DNA of 64,000 nt from Parvibaculum sp. (GTDB lineage Bacteria; Pseudomonadota; Alphaproteobacteria; Parvibaculales; Parvibaculaceae): NCBI GenBank assembly GCA_002694985.1, contig NZNS01000007.1, forward strand, positions 107,189-171,188. The letters are read 5' to 3'. A model generated the notes under the pieces. It saw nothing but the letters and a program-made list of their open reading frames with translations. It searched no databases and was not told the DNA's origin. This document shows, in pieces, positions 16,221 through 25,901 of this stretch. Positions within the stretch are counted from its first letter, which is position 1, and each line of letters opens with the position of its first letter. The translations under genes were made by a program, and so were the position numbers.

Positions 16221-16655
16221 ATGGCGACGCGCACCCGCATGAATGTCTACTTCTCCCCTGATCTGCTGAAGCAGGTCGAAGCCCTGGCGCTGCGCCGCAA
16301 CGTTTCCAAATCAGCAGTGATCGAGGCGGCGGTTGCATCCTTCCTGTCCGGAGATACGTCCGAACGGCTGGAAGCCGCCATGTCGCGACGTATGGATAAA
16401 CTTGGTCGCCAGTTCGACATGCTCGACGAAGATGTCGCTATCCTCGGCGAGACGCTTTCGCTGTTCGTACAATTCTGGCTCACCATGACGCCGCCGCTGC
16501 CAGACAGCGCGAAACAGTCGGCTCGCGTCAAGGGCAATGAGCGCTTCGTAGGGTTCATGCAGACGCTGGGCAAGCGCCTCGCCACCGGCGACAGGTTTCT
16601 GAAGGAAGTCTCGCGGGAGATACCGCACGGACTGCACCTCGAAGAAGGCGACTAA
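16221..16655 (+). CDS. CopG-like ribbon-helix-helix protein
   Basis: A 144-residue protein. Residues 1-42 are a ribbon-helix-helix (TRMNVYFSPDLLKQVEALAL, NVSKSAVIEAAVASFL); the rest is helical and charged. In related ICEs this protein sits between traG and trbB and probably regulates the trb operon or joins the relaxosome. Here it is the last gene before the inserted AAA ATPase gene. Confidence 0.8.
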   Translation: MATRTRMNVYFSPDLLKQVEALALRRNVSKSAVIEAAVASFLSGDTSERLEAAMSRRMDKLGRQFDMLDEDVAILGETLSLFVQFWLTMTPPLPDSAKQSARVKGNERFVGFMQTLGKRLATGDRFLKEVSREIPHGLHLEEGD

Positions 16656-16921
16656 AACAGCGTCTGCTCTCGACCATCTCTGTCGCTGATGGCTAGAAGC
16701 AACAACGCTGAAAGCGGACATTGAAGGTGATCGTTGTTTGCGATCATATCTGCCGCTGAAGTAAGGTGAAGAATTGTCTGCTTTAATCGGCAATTTCGGG
16801 GCAAAATATGAAGTATGTTGCCAAGTTCGCAGGGGAGCCTGATAAACTTGGTGGATTATGAGGGAGAGCCAGCGTACTGCCATTGATGACGGTGTAGACG
16901 CTGGGGGCAGAGGGGGAGAAT

Positions 16922-19027
16922 GTGACAGTGATTCAGATCGTTATCAGCAACTGCAATAGCGTTGACCGCGCTGAAGTGGCCTTAGAAAAAGGCACGCTTA
17001 ACATAAAATACGGCCCCAACGGCCTCGGCAAAAGCACTATTGCGAAAGCCATTGTCAGCCAGATCCGCGGCGACGGCACACTTGCGGATCTCGTTCCGTT
17101 CAAGAACCGCGGCAAGCCGGAAGCGCCGGCTCCGCTGGTTGAGGGCATCGATGAATTGAGCTCGGCGCTCGTGTTCGACGACGACTACGTTCAGCAATTC
17201 GTCTTTCAGAAGGACGAAGTTGTCAAAAACAGCTTCGACATTTTCATTAAGACCCCAGACTACGTTACAGCGATGGAAGAGATCGAGAAACTTCTATCCG
17301 GCGTTAAAAAGACCCTGACCAACAATGCTGAGATTGAGCAAACCATCAGCGATTTTAAGGAATTGCGCGACGCGTTCGGAAAATCCAAGCCGGGCAGCAT
17401 TCCAAAGTCCAGCAAAATCCACAAGGCATTTGGCACAGGTAATAAGGTTGAGAATATACCGGAAGCTTTGAAGCCGTTTGAAACCTTTATCAAGAGCAAG
17501 GAGCCGTCCAAGTGGATCGGTTGGCAAATTAAGGGGAACGACTTCCTCGAGTTAGGAGATGCCTGTCCCTACTGTTCTACGCCGCTAGTGGCAGAGGGGC
17601 AGAAGGATACCGCGCGAGCAGTTGGGAAGGAGTACGACGCCGCCTCCGTCAATCATCTCAACACCCTGAAAGCTGTCATTGAAAGGCTGGGCAAGTATTT
17701 TAGCGAAAAGTGCCGCGAGAATCTTGAGAAGGTCACGAAAACCAAAATCGAGCTGAATGCCGCCGAGCTTAGCTTCCTAACCAGTCTAAAAGCTGAGATC
17801 GATGGCATGATCGATCAGCTCGAAGGATTACGCACCATTTCATTTTTCTCATTGCGAGACGTTGATAAGCTCAATGAGAAAATTGCGCCGTTGAAGATCG
17901 ACTTGGCCCTTATGGACAAACTCGACTCGCCGGATACGCGGAAAATTACAGATCCGGTCAACAAGCAGCTCGAGGAGCTGCTGCTGAGTGTCGGTGACCT
18001 GACTGGTAAGGTCAAAATCCACAATGTTCGCATTAAGAAAACTATCGAGGAGAACCAGACCAGCATCAACGCATTTCTGAAATCGGCTGGTTATAAATAC
18101 GCCGTAGAAATTGTCCCCGAAGACCAGTCCTATAAAATGAAGCTGGTACATCGGGACCTGACGGGTCACCTTGAGGCTGCCGCGAAACACCTGAGTTACG
18201 GCGAAAAGAACGCATTTTCGCTCGTCCTCTTTATGTATCAGGTCATGAGTGAGAACCCGGATCTTGTCGTCCTGGACGACCCGATCTCATCCTTCGACAA
18301 AAACAAAAAATTTGCCATATTGCACGAGCTGTTTCGTGGAAAGGCCAGCCTTAAAGGTCGAACGACGCTCATGCTCACTCACGACATCGAGCCTGCCATC
18401 GATGTCATTAAGAGCACCAAGGACCTCTTCCAAGGAGCTAAACCGTCAGCAGCGTTTCTCTCATCGCGCGGCGGAGTGGTCAAAGAGGTACAAATCACGC
18501 GTGATGACATTCAGACCTTTGCTAAGGTTTGCCGCGCGAACATCGACACATTGCAAGACCCGATACTCCAGACGATATACCTACGCCGCGAGTATGAGCT
18601 GCGCGATGACAAAGGGTTGGAGTACAACCTTCTCGCAAGCCTGTTCAAAGGCCGTGCAGTGCCAACTGTTCAAACGGTAGACGGCAGCCGCGAGATGACG
18701 GGAGAAGAAAAAGAGCAGACGCAGGCCAATATCCGCGCAGCCTTCCTTCCCAATTTTGACTACGACGCACTGGTAGCTGAGGTCACCGACACCAACGCCA
18801 TTCGCGCTAAGTTCCTCGCCACGGATGTAGGCTACGAGAAAATCCAACTCTTCCGGATCTTCGACATCAAGCATGATGATGACGTGATCCGTAAATTCAT
18901 CAACGAGTCATATCACATCGAGAATGAGTATGTGATGCAGCTCAACCCCCATAAGTTTGAGAGCATCCCGGAATATGTGATAACTGAGTGCGAGAGGATG
19001 TTGCCTGATGAAAAGGCCGCAGCTTAG
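16922..19027 (+). CDS. AAA_13-type ATPase with CxxC zinc-hook-like motif (RloC/PrrC-like?), cargo insertion
   Basis: A 701-residue SMC/ABC-type ATPase. Walker A YGPNGLGKST at 30-39; a helical, coiled-coil-prone middle with C215-P-Y-C218, like the hook of RloC or Rad50; ABC signature LSYGEK at 424-429; Walker B LVVLDDP at 448-454 followed by SSFD; C-terminal FINESYHIENEY helix. It starts at GTG 16922 with GGGGGAGA upstream. RloC and PrrC are anticodon nucleases with this ATPase type, but I could not identify the Arg/Glu/His nuclease triad, so the effector is unknown. It separates the RHH gene from trbB, which are normally adjacent, and is AT-richer (27 G+C of 60 at 18061-18120). Confidence 0.75.
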   Translation: MTVIQIVISNCNSVDRAEVALEKGTLNIKYGPNGLGKSTIAKAIVSQIRGDGTLADLVPFKNRGKPEAPAPLVEGIDELSSALVFDDDYVQQFVFQKDEVVKNSFDIFIKTPDYVTAMEEIEKLLSGVKKTLTNNAEIEQTISDFKELRDAFGKSKPGSIPKSSKIHKAFGTGNKVENIPEALKPFETFIKSKEPSKWIGWQIKGNDFLELGDACPYCSTPLVAEGQKDTARAVGKEYDAASVNHLNTLKAVIERLGKYFSEKCRENLEKVTKTKIELNAAELSFLTSLKAEIDGMIDQLEGLRTISFFSLRDVDKLNEKIAPLKIDLALMDKLDSPDTRKITDPVNKQLEELLLSVGDLTGKVKIHNVRIKKTIEENQTSINAFLKSAGYKYAVEIVPEDQSYKMKLVHRDLTGHLEAAAKHLSYGEKNAFSLVLFMYQVMSENPDLVVLDDPISSFDKNKKFAILHELFRGKASLKGRTTLMLTHDIEPAIDVIKSTKDLFQGAKPSAAFLSSRGGVVKEVQITRDDIQTFAKVCRANIDTLQDPILQTIYLRREYELRDDKGLEYNLLASLFKGRAVPTVQTVDGSREMTGEEKEQTQANIRAAFLPNFDYDALVAEVTDTNAIRAKFLATDVGYEKIQLFRIFDIKHDDDVIRKFINESYHIENEYVMQLNPHKFESIPEYVITECERMLPDEKAAA

Positions 19028-19337
19028 GTGCTACATGAATCCTAAGTTTCGCGGAAAAAGTCCCGCCCCTGAAATTTAAGGGAAATTTCTGTCGCAAAAG
19101 TCGGCGGTATGGTGAAGGCTTTTGAGACACCCGACCGCAGATTCATCACCAACCAATCCGAAAGCTGCCCGACCGCTAACCACCCCCATTGAAGACATAG
19201 CCATCCGATTTACCGCCCCCTGCCGCCGATGCCCGCACGCGCGTAAACATCTGTTGAAACGGCCCTAAATCGGGTTCTTTTAATCGACCCCGAGCCGGGG
19301 TCCGTCTTTCGCGCGCCCCGTCATGAACGGGGCCGCC
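19028..19337 (+). other. 310-nt leader between the AAA gene and trbB
   Basis: No gene seen. The left part holds an inverted repeat GAAATTT-N5-AAATTTC (19071-19089), perhaps the end of the AAA transcription unit. A weak promoter-like pair TTGAAA (19254-19259) and TTTAAT (19279-19284) precedes two strong G+C hairpins described separately. Confidence 0.4.
19286..19333 (+). promoter_or_regulatory. Twin hairpins in the trbB leader (possible attenuator / RBS occlusion)
   Basis: Hairpin 1: GACCCCG-AGC-CGGGGTC (19286-19302), followed by CGTCTTTC. Hairpin 2: GCCCCGT-CATGA-ACGGGGC (19315-19333), a perfect 7-bp stem whose loop contains an ATG and whose 3' arm contains the GGGG that would serve as ribosome binding site for trbB at 19338. 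Confidence 0.5.
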
Positions 19338-20318
19338 ATGACCGCATCGCATCAGAAGCCGGAAACCATTGCCCGTGGCGCGCGGATGCTGCGCACCGCG
19401 CTCGGGACATCGATTGCCCGGTTTCTGGAAGATCCCGGCGTAGTCGAGGTGATGCTGAACCCGGATGGCCGCATCTGGGTGGACCGGCTCTCCGAAGGTC
19501 TGGCCGATACGGGGGAGAGACTATCAGCCGCCGATGGCGAGCGGATTGTCCGTCTGGTCGCCCATCATGTTGGCTTTGAAGTTCATGCCCGAAGCCCGCG
19601 CGTCTCAGCCGAACTGCCTGAGACCGGCGAGCGTTTCGAGGGTCTCCTGCCGCCCGTCGTTGCAGCGCCGACCTTTGCCATCCGCAAGCCCGCTGCCGCC
19701 GTCTTCACCCTCGAAGACTATGTGACCACCGGGATCATGACCAGCTTTCAGGCCGAGGTTCTCCGCCTGAATGTCGCCACGCGGGCCAACATCCTCGTCG
19801 CCGGCGGCACCTCAACTGGGAAGACGACACTCACGAACGCGTTGCTGGCCGAAGTGGCGAAGACTTCGGATCGGGTCGTCATCATTGAGGATACGCGCGA
19901 ACTACAATGCGCCGCGCCAAACCTTGTAGCTATGCGGACAAAGGACGGCGTGGCCACACTTTCCGATCTGGTTCGGTCGTCGCTACGCCTACGCCCCGAC
20001 CGCATCCCGGTTGGCGAGGTGCGCGGCTCGGAAGCGCTCGACCTGCTCAAAGCATGGGGAACAGGGCACCCGGGCGGCATTGGCACTATCCATGCCGGTT
20101 CCGGTATCGGCGCGCTGCGCCGCCTCGAACAACTTATCCAGGAAGCCGTCATCACGGTCCCGCGCGCGCTGATCGCCGAAACCATCGACCTTGTCGCCGT
20201 TCTTGCCGGACGCGGATCGTCCCGCCGGCTGGTCGAACTCGCTCGTGTGGAAGGGCTTGGGTCAGACGGTGACTACGCCATCGCCCCCGCAACCATCTCG
20301 AAAGGAAATTCTTCATGA
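19338..20318 (+). CDS. trbB: TrbB conjugal transfer ATPase (VirB11-like)
   Basis: A 326-residue hexameric secretion ATPase of the VirB11/PulE family. N-terminal domain to about residue 120, then Walker A GGTSTGKT (156-163), the Asp box [10 protein letters not shown], and the His box GGIGTIHAG. It powers assembly of the Trb type IV secretion channel at the cytoplasmic face. I chose ATG 19338 (GGGG upstream) over ATG 19323 which lies in a hairpin loop. It is the first gene of the trb operon and overlaps trbC by 4 nt. Confidence 0.94.
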   Translation: MTASHQKPETIARGARMLRTALGTSIARFLEDPGVVEVMLNPDGRIWVDRLSEGLADTGERLSAADGERIVRLVAHHVGFEVHARSPRVSAELPETGERFEGLLPPVVAAPTFAIRKPAAAVFTLEDYVTTGIMTSFQAEVLRLNVATRANILVAGGTSTGKTTLTNALLAEVAKTSDRVVIIEDTRELQCAAPNLVAMRTKDGVATLSDLVRSSLRLRPDRIPVGEVRGSEALDLLKAWGTGHPGGIGTIHAGSGIGALRRLEQLIQEAVITVPRALIAETIDLVAVLAGRGSSRRLVELARVEGLGSDGDYAIAPATISKGNSS

Positions 20319-20647
20319 TCCGCACGATTACGCGCGGTTGCCGCATCATGGCGACCTCCGCCGCCACAGTTTCCATCAGCCTGATGCTGGCGCCCGCGGC
20401 CCATGCCTCCGGTTCGTCCATGCCCTGGGAAGCCCCGCTTCAGTCAATCCTCCAGTCGATCGAGGGGCCGGTCGCCAAGATCATCGCAGTGATCGTGATT
20501 ATCGCCACCGGCTTGGCGCTTGCGTTCGGCGACACCTCGGGGGGCTTCCGCCGCCTGATCCAGATCGTCTTCGGGCTTTCCATCGCGTTCGCTGCAAGCT
20601 CGTTCTTCCTGTCGTTCTTCTCCTTCGGTGGCGGGGCGCTCATCTGA
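20315..20647 (+). CDS. trbC: TrbC pilin (VirB2-like)
   Basis: A 110-residue prepilin: a signal sequence to about residue 31 (LMLAPAAHAS), a short polar segment, then two hydrophobic helices (about 52-72 and 82-105) separated by GDTSGGFRR. It is the major pilus subunit, matured by TraF in RP4-type systems. It overlaps trbB by 4 nt and trbD by 1 nt. Confidence 0.92.
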   Translation: MIRTITRGCRIMATSAATVSISLMLAPAAHASGSSMPWEAPLQSILQSIEGPVAKIIAVIVIIATGLALAFGDTSGGFRRLIQIVFGLSIAFAASSFFLSFFSFGGGALI

Positions 20648-20928
20648 TGGCGGGCGGGCTTGAGCAACTCGACGCGGTGCCGGGATTTTCCGTCTCCGTC
20701 CATCGGGCGCTGACCGAACATATCCTGCTCGGCGGCGCACCGCGCTCCATCGCGATCATGAACGGGACGCTGGCCGGCGCCGTGGGCCTCGGCCTTCGTC
20801 TCTGGCTGGTTGGCCTTGCGATCTGGGCCGTCGGTCATTTCCTCGCGGTCTGGGCAGCAAAACGCGATCCGCTCTTCGTCGAGGTCGGGCGCAGACATCT
20901 TCGCATCCCCGGTCATCTGTCGGTGTGA
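20647..20928 (+). CDS. trbD: TrbD (VirB3-like)
   Basis: A 93-residue inner-membrane protein with the VirB3 pattern: a short N-terminus, FSVSVHRALTEHILLGGAPR, two hydrophobic helices (about 37-70) and a conserved C-terminal AAKRDPLFVEVGRRH. It works with TrbE in pilus biogenesis and sits between trbC and trbE as expected. Confidence 0.92.
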   Translation: MAGGLEQLDAVPGFSVSVHRALTEHILLGGAPRSIAIMNGTLAGAVGLGLRLWLVGLAIWAVGHFLAVWAAKRDPLFVEVGRRHLRIPGHLSV

Positions 20929-20938
20929 GGGCGCGGTC

Positions 20939-23446
20939 ATGATGAACCTCGCCGAATATCGCGGTACCACCACCCGCCTCGCAGATTTCCTGCCCTGGGC
21001 CGCGCTGGTTGGCACGGGCGTGGTGCTAAACAAGGACGGCAGTTTTCAGAGAACGGCGAAGTTTCGCGGGCCGGATCTCGATTCCGCTGTTGCCGCTGAA
21101 CTGGTCGCTGTCGCCGGGCGCATCAACAATGCCGTGCGCCGTCTCGGTTCAGGATGGTCGATCTTCGTGGAGGCGCAGCGCTCCGAGGCTGCGACCTATC
21201 CCGACAGCAGGTTTCCTGATGCTGCGTCCGCCCTGGTCGATGCCGAGCGCAGGGCAGGTTTCGAGGAAGCAGGCACCCATTTTGTGTCCGGCTATTTCCT
21301 GACGTTCCTCTGGCTGCCGCCTGCCGAGGATGCCGCTCGCGCAGAGACCTGGCTCTATGAGGGCCGCGAGCAATCCGGCATCAACCCATGGGAGCTGATG
21401 CGCGGTTTCATCGATCGCACCGATCGTGTGCTGGCGCTACTCGACGGCTTTATGCCCGAATGCCACTGGATCGATGACGCCGCGACGCTGACCTATCTCC
21501 ACTCGACAATTTCTACCAACCGCCACGGCGTGCGCGTGCCCGAAGTGCCGATGCATCTCGACGCTCTGCTGGCCGACCAGGCACTGACCGGCGGGCTGGA
21601 GCCGCGCCTTGGCGACCAGCATCTGCGTATCCTGACAATTACAGGTTTCCCGACCGCGACGACGCCCGGTCTGCTGGACGAGATGAACCGGCTGGCCTTT
21701 CCCTATCGCTGGTCCACCCGCGCAATTCTGATGGACAAGACGGACGCCACGAAGCTGCTGACCAGGATCAGGCGGCAGTGGTTCGCCAAGCGCAAGAGCA
21801 TCGCAGCAATCCTGAAAGAGGTGATGACCAACGAGCAATCCGCGCTGGTCGACACCGATGCATCGAACAAGGCGCTCGATGCCGACATGGCCCTGCAGGA
21901 ACTCGGGGCAGATGTGGCGGGCATGGCCTATGTCACAGCCACCGTTACCGTCTGGGATGCCGATCCGCGTATTGCCGACGAGAAGCTGCGGCTGGTCGAA
22001 AAGATTATCCAGGGCCGTGATTTCACGGCGATGCCAGAAACCGTCAATGCGGTCGATGCATGGCTCGGTTCCTTGCCTGGACACGCCTATGCAAACGTCC
22101 GGCAGCCGCCGGTCTCGACGCTCAACCTTGCTCACATGATCCCGCTTTCGGCCGTGTGGGCGGGGCCGGAACGGAACGAACATCTTGGAGCGCCCCCCTT
22201 GCTATACGGCAAGACCGAGGGCTCGACGCCGTTCCGGCTTTCACTTCATATCGGCGATGTCGGCCATACCCTTGTCGTCGGCCCGACCGGTGCGGGCAAG
22301 TCCGTGCTGCTGGCGCTGATGGCGTTGCAGTTCCGCCGCTACGAACGCTCCCAGATCTTCGCCTTCGATTTCGGCGGCAGCATCCGAGCTGCATCGCTCG
22401 CCATGCGCGGCGACTGGCATGACCTTGGCGGCGGCTTGACGGAGGGCGATGAGGCGTCCGTTTCCCTCCAACCGCTGGCGCGCATCGACGACACCTATGA
22501 GCGTGCCTGGGCAGCCGATTGGATCGGCGCAATCCTCATGCGTGAGGGCATCACGCTCACGCCCGACGTTAAGGAGCATATCTGGACGGCACTGAACTCC
22601 CTGGCCTCTGCGCCGATCGGGGAGCGCACGATCACCGGCCTTGCGGTTCTGCTGCAATCCAACGACCTCAAACAGGCGTTACGCCCTTACTGTGTTGGTG
22701 GGGCCTATGGCCGGTTGCTCGACGCCGAAGCCGAGCATCTCGGTCATGCCGACGTGCAAGCTTTCGAAATCGAGGGACTTGTGGGTACGGGGGCTGCCCC
22801 TGCGGTGCTGGCCTATCTGTTTCATCGCATCGGCGACCGGCTCGACGGACGCCCAACGCTGCTCATCATCGATGAAGGCTGGCTGGCGTTGGATGACGAA
22901 GGCTTCGCCAGTCAGCTCCGCGAATGGCTAAAAACGCTCAGGAAGAAGAACGCTTCAGTCATCTTCGCCACGCAGTCACTCAGCGACATCGATGGCAGCA
23001 ACATCGCGCCCGCCATCATCGAAAGCTGCCCGACACGGCTTTTGTTACCGAACGAACGGGCCATCGAGCCGCAGATCACTGCCATTTATCGGCGTTTCGG
23101 CCTTAATGACCGGCAGATCGAAATTCTCGCGCGGGCCACGCCCAAGCGGGATTACTACTGCCAGTCGCGGCGCGGCAATCGGCTATTCGATCTGGGTTTG
23201 AGCGAGGTCGGTCTCGCGCTCTGCGCTGCATCTGCCAAATCCGATCAGACCCGCATCGCCGAACTCGTCGCTGAGCATGGGCGCGACGGGTTCCTTACTG
23301 CCTGGCTACGCCATCGCGGCGTCGATTGGGCCATCGAGCTGATCCCGGACCTTCCCAATCTCACTGAGCCGACCGAACCCGCAGTTCCGGCCGCGCCAGA
23401 GCATTTCCTGCCAGACCGCCCCTATGAAGAGGAGACCCTGCCATGA
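20939..23446 (+). CDS. trbE: TrbE conjugal transfer ATPase (VirB4-like)
   Basis: An 835-residue VirB4-class ATPase. The N-terminal half (about 1-400) is the CagE_TrbE domain starting NLAEYRGTTTRLADFLPW; the C-terminal half is an AAA ATPase with Walker A GPTGAGKS (448-455), Walker B LLIIDEGWLAL, and a conserved ATQSLSDI box. It energises pilus assembly and substrate passage. Two ATG codons are adjacent (20939 and 20942). It overlaps trbJ by 4 nt. Confidence 0.95.
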   Translation: MMNLAEYRGTTTRLADFLPWAALVGTGVVLNKDGSFQRTAKFRGPDLDSAVAAELVAVAGRINNAVRRLGSGWSIFVEAQRSEAATYPDSRFPDAASALVDAERRAGFEEAGTHFVSGYFLTFLWLPPAEDAARAETWLYEGREQSGINPWELMRGFIDRTDRVLALLDGFMPECHWIDDAATLTYLHSTISTNRHGVRVPEVPMHLDALLADQALTGGLEPRLGDQHLRILTITGFPTATTPGLLDEMNRLAFPYRWSTRAILMDKTDATKLLTRIRRQWFAKRKSIAAILKEVMTNEQSALVDTDASNKALDADMALQELGADVAGMAYVTATVTVWDADPRIADEKLRLVEKIIQGRDFTAMPETVNAVDAWLGSLPGHAYANVRQPPVSTLNLAHMIPLSAVWAGPERNEHLGAPPLLYGKTEGSTPFRLSLHIGDVGHTLVVGPTGAGKSVLLALMALQFRRYERSQIFAFDFGGSIRAASLAMRGDWHDLGGGLTEGDEASVSLQPLARIDDTYERAWAADWIGAILMREGITLTPDVKEHIWTALNSLASAPIGERTITGLAVLLQSNDLKQALRPYCVGGAYGRLLDAEAEHLGHADVQAFEIEGLVGTGAAPAVLAYLFHRIGDRLDGRPTLLIIDEGWLALDDEGFASQLREWLKTLRKKNASVIFATQSLSDIDGSNIAPAIIESCPTRLLLPNERAIEPQITAIYRRFGLNDRQIEILARATPKRDYYCQSRRGNRLFDLGLSEVGLALCAASAKSDQTRIAELVAEHGRDGFLTAWLRHRGVDWAIELIPDLPNLTEPTEPAVPAAPEHFLPDRPYEEETLP

Positions 23447-24228
23447 TCCGTATTCCCGTTTGCCGCCTCGTCGGCACGTCTGCACTGGCTGTCGCGCTCG
23501 CCATGCCCGTCGCACTTTCGCCGATGCTGGTGAGCCCGGCCCATGCGCAATTCGGCTTCGGCCGTATCGTCTTCGATCCCTCCAATTACGCCGAAAATGT
23601 CCTCACCGCCGCGCGCACGCTGGAGCAGATCAACAACCAGATTCAGAGCCTCCAGAATGAGGCGACCATGCTCATCAATCAGGCCCGCAATCTGGCGAGC
23701 CTGCCGTATAGCTCGCTCCAGACCTTGCAGCAGAACGTGCAGCGCACGCAGCAGCTTCTGAGCCAGGCGCAGAATATCGCTTTCGACGTCCAGAACATCG
23801 ACCAGGCGTTTCAGCAAAAATATGGCAATGTTTCGCTGTCGGCTACCGATGCCCAGCTCGTCGCCGATGCCCGCTCTCGCTGGCAGAATACAGTTGGCGG
23901 CTTGCAGGACGCCATGCGCGTGCAGGCCGGTGTCGTCGGCAATATCGACACCAACCGAGCCGAGATGTCCGCCCTGGTCGGCCAGAGCCAGAACGCGACA
24001 GGCGCGTTGCAGGCCACTCAAGCTGGCAATCAGCTTCTCGCGCTCCAGTCACAGCAGCTTTCCGACCTGATTGCATTGATGTCAGCCAATGGTCGCTCGG
24101 AAGCCCTGATCGAAGCAGAGCGCGCCACCGCCGCCGAACAGGGGCGCATCCAGCGTGAACGCTTTCTGACACCGGGATCGGGCTACCAGCCCGGCAACGC
24201 CCGGATGTTTGGCAACGGCAACAACTGA
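23443..24228 (+). CDS. trbJ: TrbJ (VirB5-like)
   Basis: A 261-residue exported protein. Residues 1-35 are a signal peptide (ALSPMLVSPAHAQ). The mature part begins FGFGRIVFDPSNYAEN, typical of TrbJ, and is a long helical coiled coil rich in Gln and Asn. VirB5-class proteins are minor pilus-tip components. It is part of the coupled trb operon. Confidence 0.93.
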   Translation: MIRIPVCRLVGTSALAVALAMPVALSPMLVSPAHAQFGFGRIVFDPSNYAENVLTAARTLEQINNQIQSLQNEATMLINQARNLASLPYSSLQTLQQNVQRTQQLLSQAQNIAFDVQNIDQAFQQKYGNVSLSATDAQLVADARSRWQNTVGGLQDAMRVQAGVVGNIDTNRAEMSALVGQSQNATGALQATQAGNQLLALQSQQLSDLIALMSANGRSEALIEAERATAAEQGRIQRERFLTPGSGYQPGNARMFGNGNN

Positions 24229-24248
24229 CCGGACGGGAGGGGCGCGGC

Positions 24249-24536
24249 GTGGACGGCAAGCTGCTGGCCCGGTTGGGGGCAATCATATTCGTCGCCATCG
24301 CGATTACCGCCACGGTGATCGAAATGACCCGCGAGGACGAACCCGCGCAATCCCGGCCGGCCCCTGTGCTTCAACCTTCGGCCGACCCGCTCCGCCAGAG
24401 TCTGCGCCGCTGCCAGCAGCTTGGTGAGGCTGCCGTGAATGATACCGGCTGCCTTGCCACTTGGGCCGAGAGCCGTGACCGGTTCCTCGGCCGGACGCCG
24501 GTGCCCGCCGTCCCGCTTCAGAACGGGGAACAATGA
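24249..24536 (+). CDS. trbK: TrbK-like entry-exclusion protein
   Basis: A 95-residue protein with one N-terminal membrane helix (about 7-26) and a periplasmic part with two cysteines (RRCQQLG and TGCLATW). Position between trbJ and trbL and overall form match the alternative TrbK family proposed to exclude entry of related elements. It starts at GTG 24249, preceded by GGGAGGGG. The sequence is variable in this family, so function rests mainly on context. Confidence 0.75.
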   Translation: MDGKLLARLGAIIFVAIAITATVIEMTREDEPAQSRPAPVLQPSADPLRQSLRRCQQLGEAAVNDTGCLATWAESRDRFLGRTPVPAVPLQNGEQ

Positions 24537-24539
24537 GCC

Positions 24540-25901
24540 ATGGGCGGCACCGGCGTCATCGACAATTTCCTCGGTGTCTTCACCAGCTATATCGACAGCG
24601 GTTTCGGTCTGCTCGGTGGCGAGGTTGCCTTTATCGCCACCACCCTGATCGTTATCGATGTTACGCTCGCAGCGCTCTTTTGGTCCTGGGGCGGTGATGA
24701 CGACATCATCGCCCGGCTGGTCAAGAAGACGCTGTTCGTTGGTGTCTTTGCCTACCTGATTGGCAACTGGAACAATCTCGCCCAGATCATCTTCGACAGC
24801 TTCGCCGGTCTTGGCCTGAAGGGATCGGGTACCAGTTTTTCTGCCGCCGATCTTCTGAGGCCCGGCCAGGTGGCGCAGACCGGCCTCGATGCCGGTCGTC
24901 CACTGCTCGAATCCATCTCGGACATGATGGGCTACTGGTCATTTTTCGAGAACTTCATCCAGATCGCCTGCCTGATGTTTGCCTGGGTGTTGGTGCTGCT
25001 GGCCTTCTTCATCCTCGCCGTGCAGCTCTTCGTCACCCTGATCGAGTTCAAGCTGACCACGCTGGCCGGTTTCGTCCTCATTCCCTTCGGTCTCTTCGGC
25101 AAAACCGCATTCATGGCAGAACGCGTGCTTGGCAACGTTGTCTCCTCTGGCATCAAGGTGCTTGTTCTCGCTGTCATCATCGGTATCGGCTCGACGCTGT
25201 TTTCGCAGTTCACGGCTGGTTTTGGCGGGGCGACGCCGACCATCGACGACGCCATGGCGATCGTGCTGGCTGCGCTTTCCCTTCTCGGCCTCGGCATTTT
25301 CGGTCCCGGCATTGCTTCCGGCCTCGTCTCTGGCGGTCCGCAGCTTGGCGCAGGGGCCGCCGTTGGCACCGGTCTTGCCGCTGGCGGCATGATGCTTGCC
25401 GGCGGCGCTGCCGCAGGCATGGCGGCGAAGGGAGGAGCGGCTGCACTTTCTGGTGGAGCGGCTGCCGTTCGCGGGGGCGCCGCCGCCGCAGGTGCGGCGA
25501 GCGCCGCCTACAGTGTCGGTTCGCTTGGCCAGTCCGGCGCTGCCGGTGTCGCCTCCGGTCTGGGCGGTGTCGCCCGTGCGGCAGGCTCCGCCGCCGCATC
25601 GCCCCTTAAACGTGCTGCCTCGAAGGCATCGGAAGGCGTCAAGTCCAGCTTTTCCGATGGAGCGCGTACGGGCTTCGGCGTCACCGGAGGATCGTCCTCG
25701 CAGGGAACCATTGGCGGTACGAGTGCCGCCGCATCCGCAGCGCCTGTCGCTCCGTCGGGCGGCCCGCCTGCATGGGCGCAGCAGATGCACCGCCGTCAGG
25801 CTCTCAATCACGGCACCACGATGGCCGCCCATGCCGTCCGCTCCGGCGACAGCCACGGCGGCGGCTCTTCCGTCAACATGTCCGAAAGCGACCGCTCATG
25901 A
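24540..25901 (+). CDS. trbL: TrbL (VirB6-like) inner-membrane channel protein
   Basis: A 453-residue polytopic protein. Residues about 1-275 contain five to six membrane helices, starting GVIDNFLGVFTSYIDSGFG, with the LIEFKLTTLAGFVLIPFGLF region typical of TrbL. The C-terminal third is a Gly/Ala/Ser-rich low-complexity tail. It is the central membrane-pore subunit. It starts 3 nt after trbK and overlaps trbF by 4 nt. Confidence 0.94.
   Translation: MGGTGVIDNFLGVFTSYIDSGFGLLGGEVAFIATTLIVIDVTLAALFWSWGGDDDIIARLVKKTLFVGVFAYLIGNWNNLAQIIFDSFAGLGLKGSGTSFSAADLLRPGQVAQTGLDAGRPLLESISDMMGYWSFFENFIQIACLMFAWVLVLLAFFILAVQLFVTLIEFKLTTLAGFVLIPFGLFGKTAFMAERVLGNVVSSGIKVLVLAVIIGIGSTLFSQFTAGFGGATPTIDDAMAIVLAALSLLGLGIFGPGIASGLVSGGPQLGAGAAVGTGLAAGGMMLAGGAAAGMAAKGGAAALSGGAAAVRGGAAAAGAASAAYSVGSLGQSGAAGVASGLGGVARAAGSAAASPLKRAASKASEGVKSSFSDGARTGFGVTGGSSSQGTIGGTSAAASAAPVAPSGGPPAWAQQMHRRQALNHGTTMAAHAVRSGDSHGGGSSVNMSESDRS

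Noticed and set aside
16922..19027. Calling the AAA ATPase RloC
   Set aside because: The ATPase and CxxC pair fit, but I could not find the anticodon-nuclease residues, so only a RloC-like ATPase is claimed.
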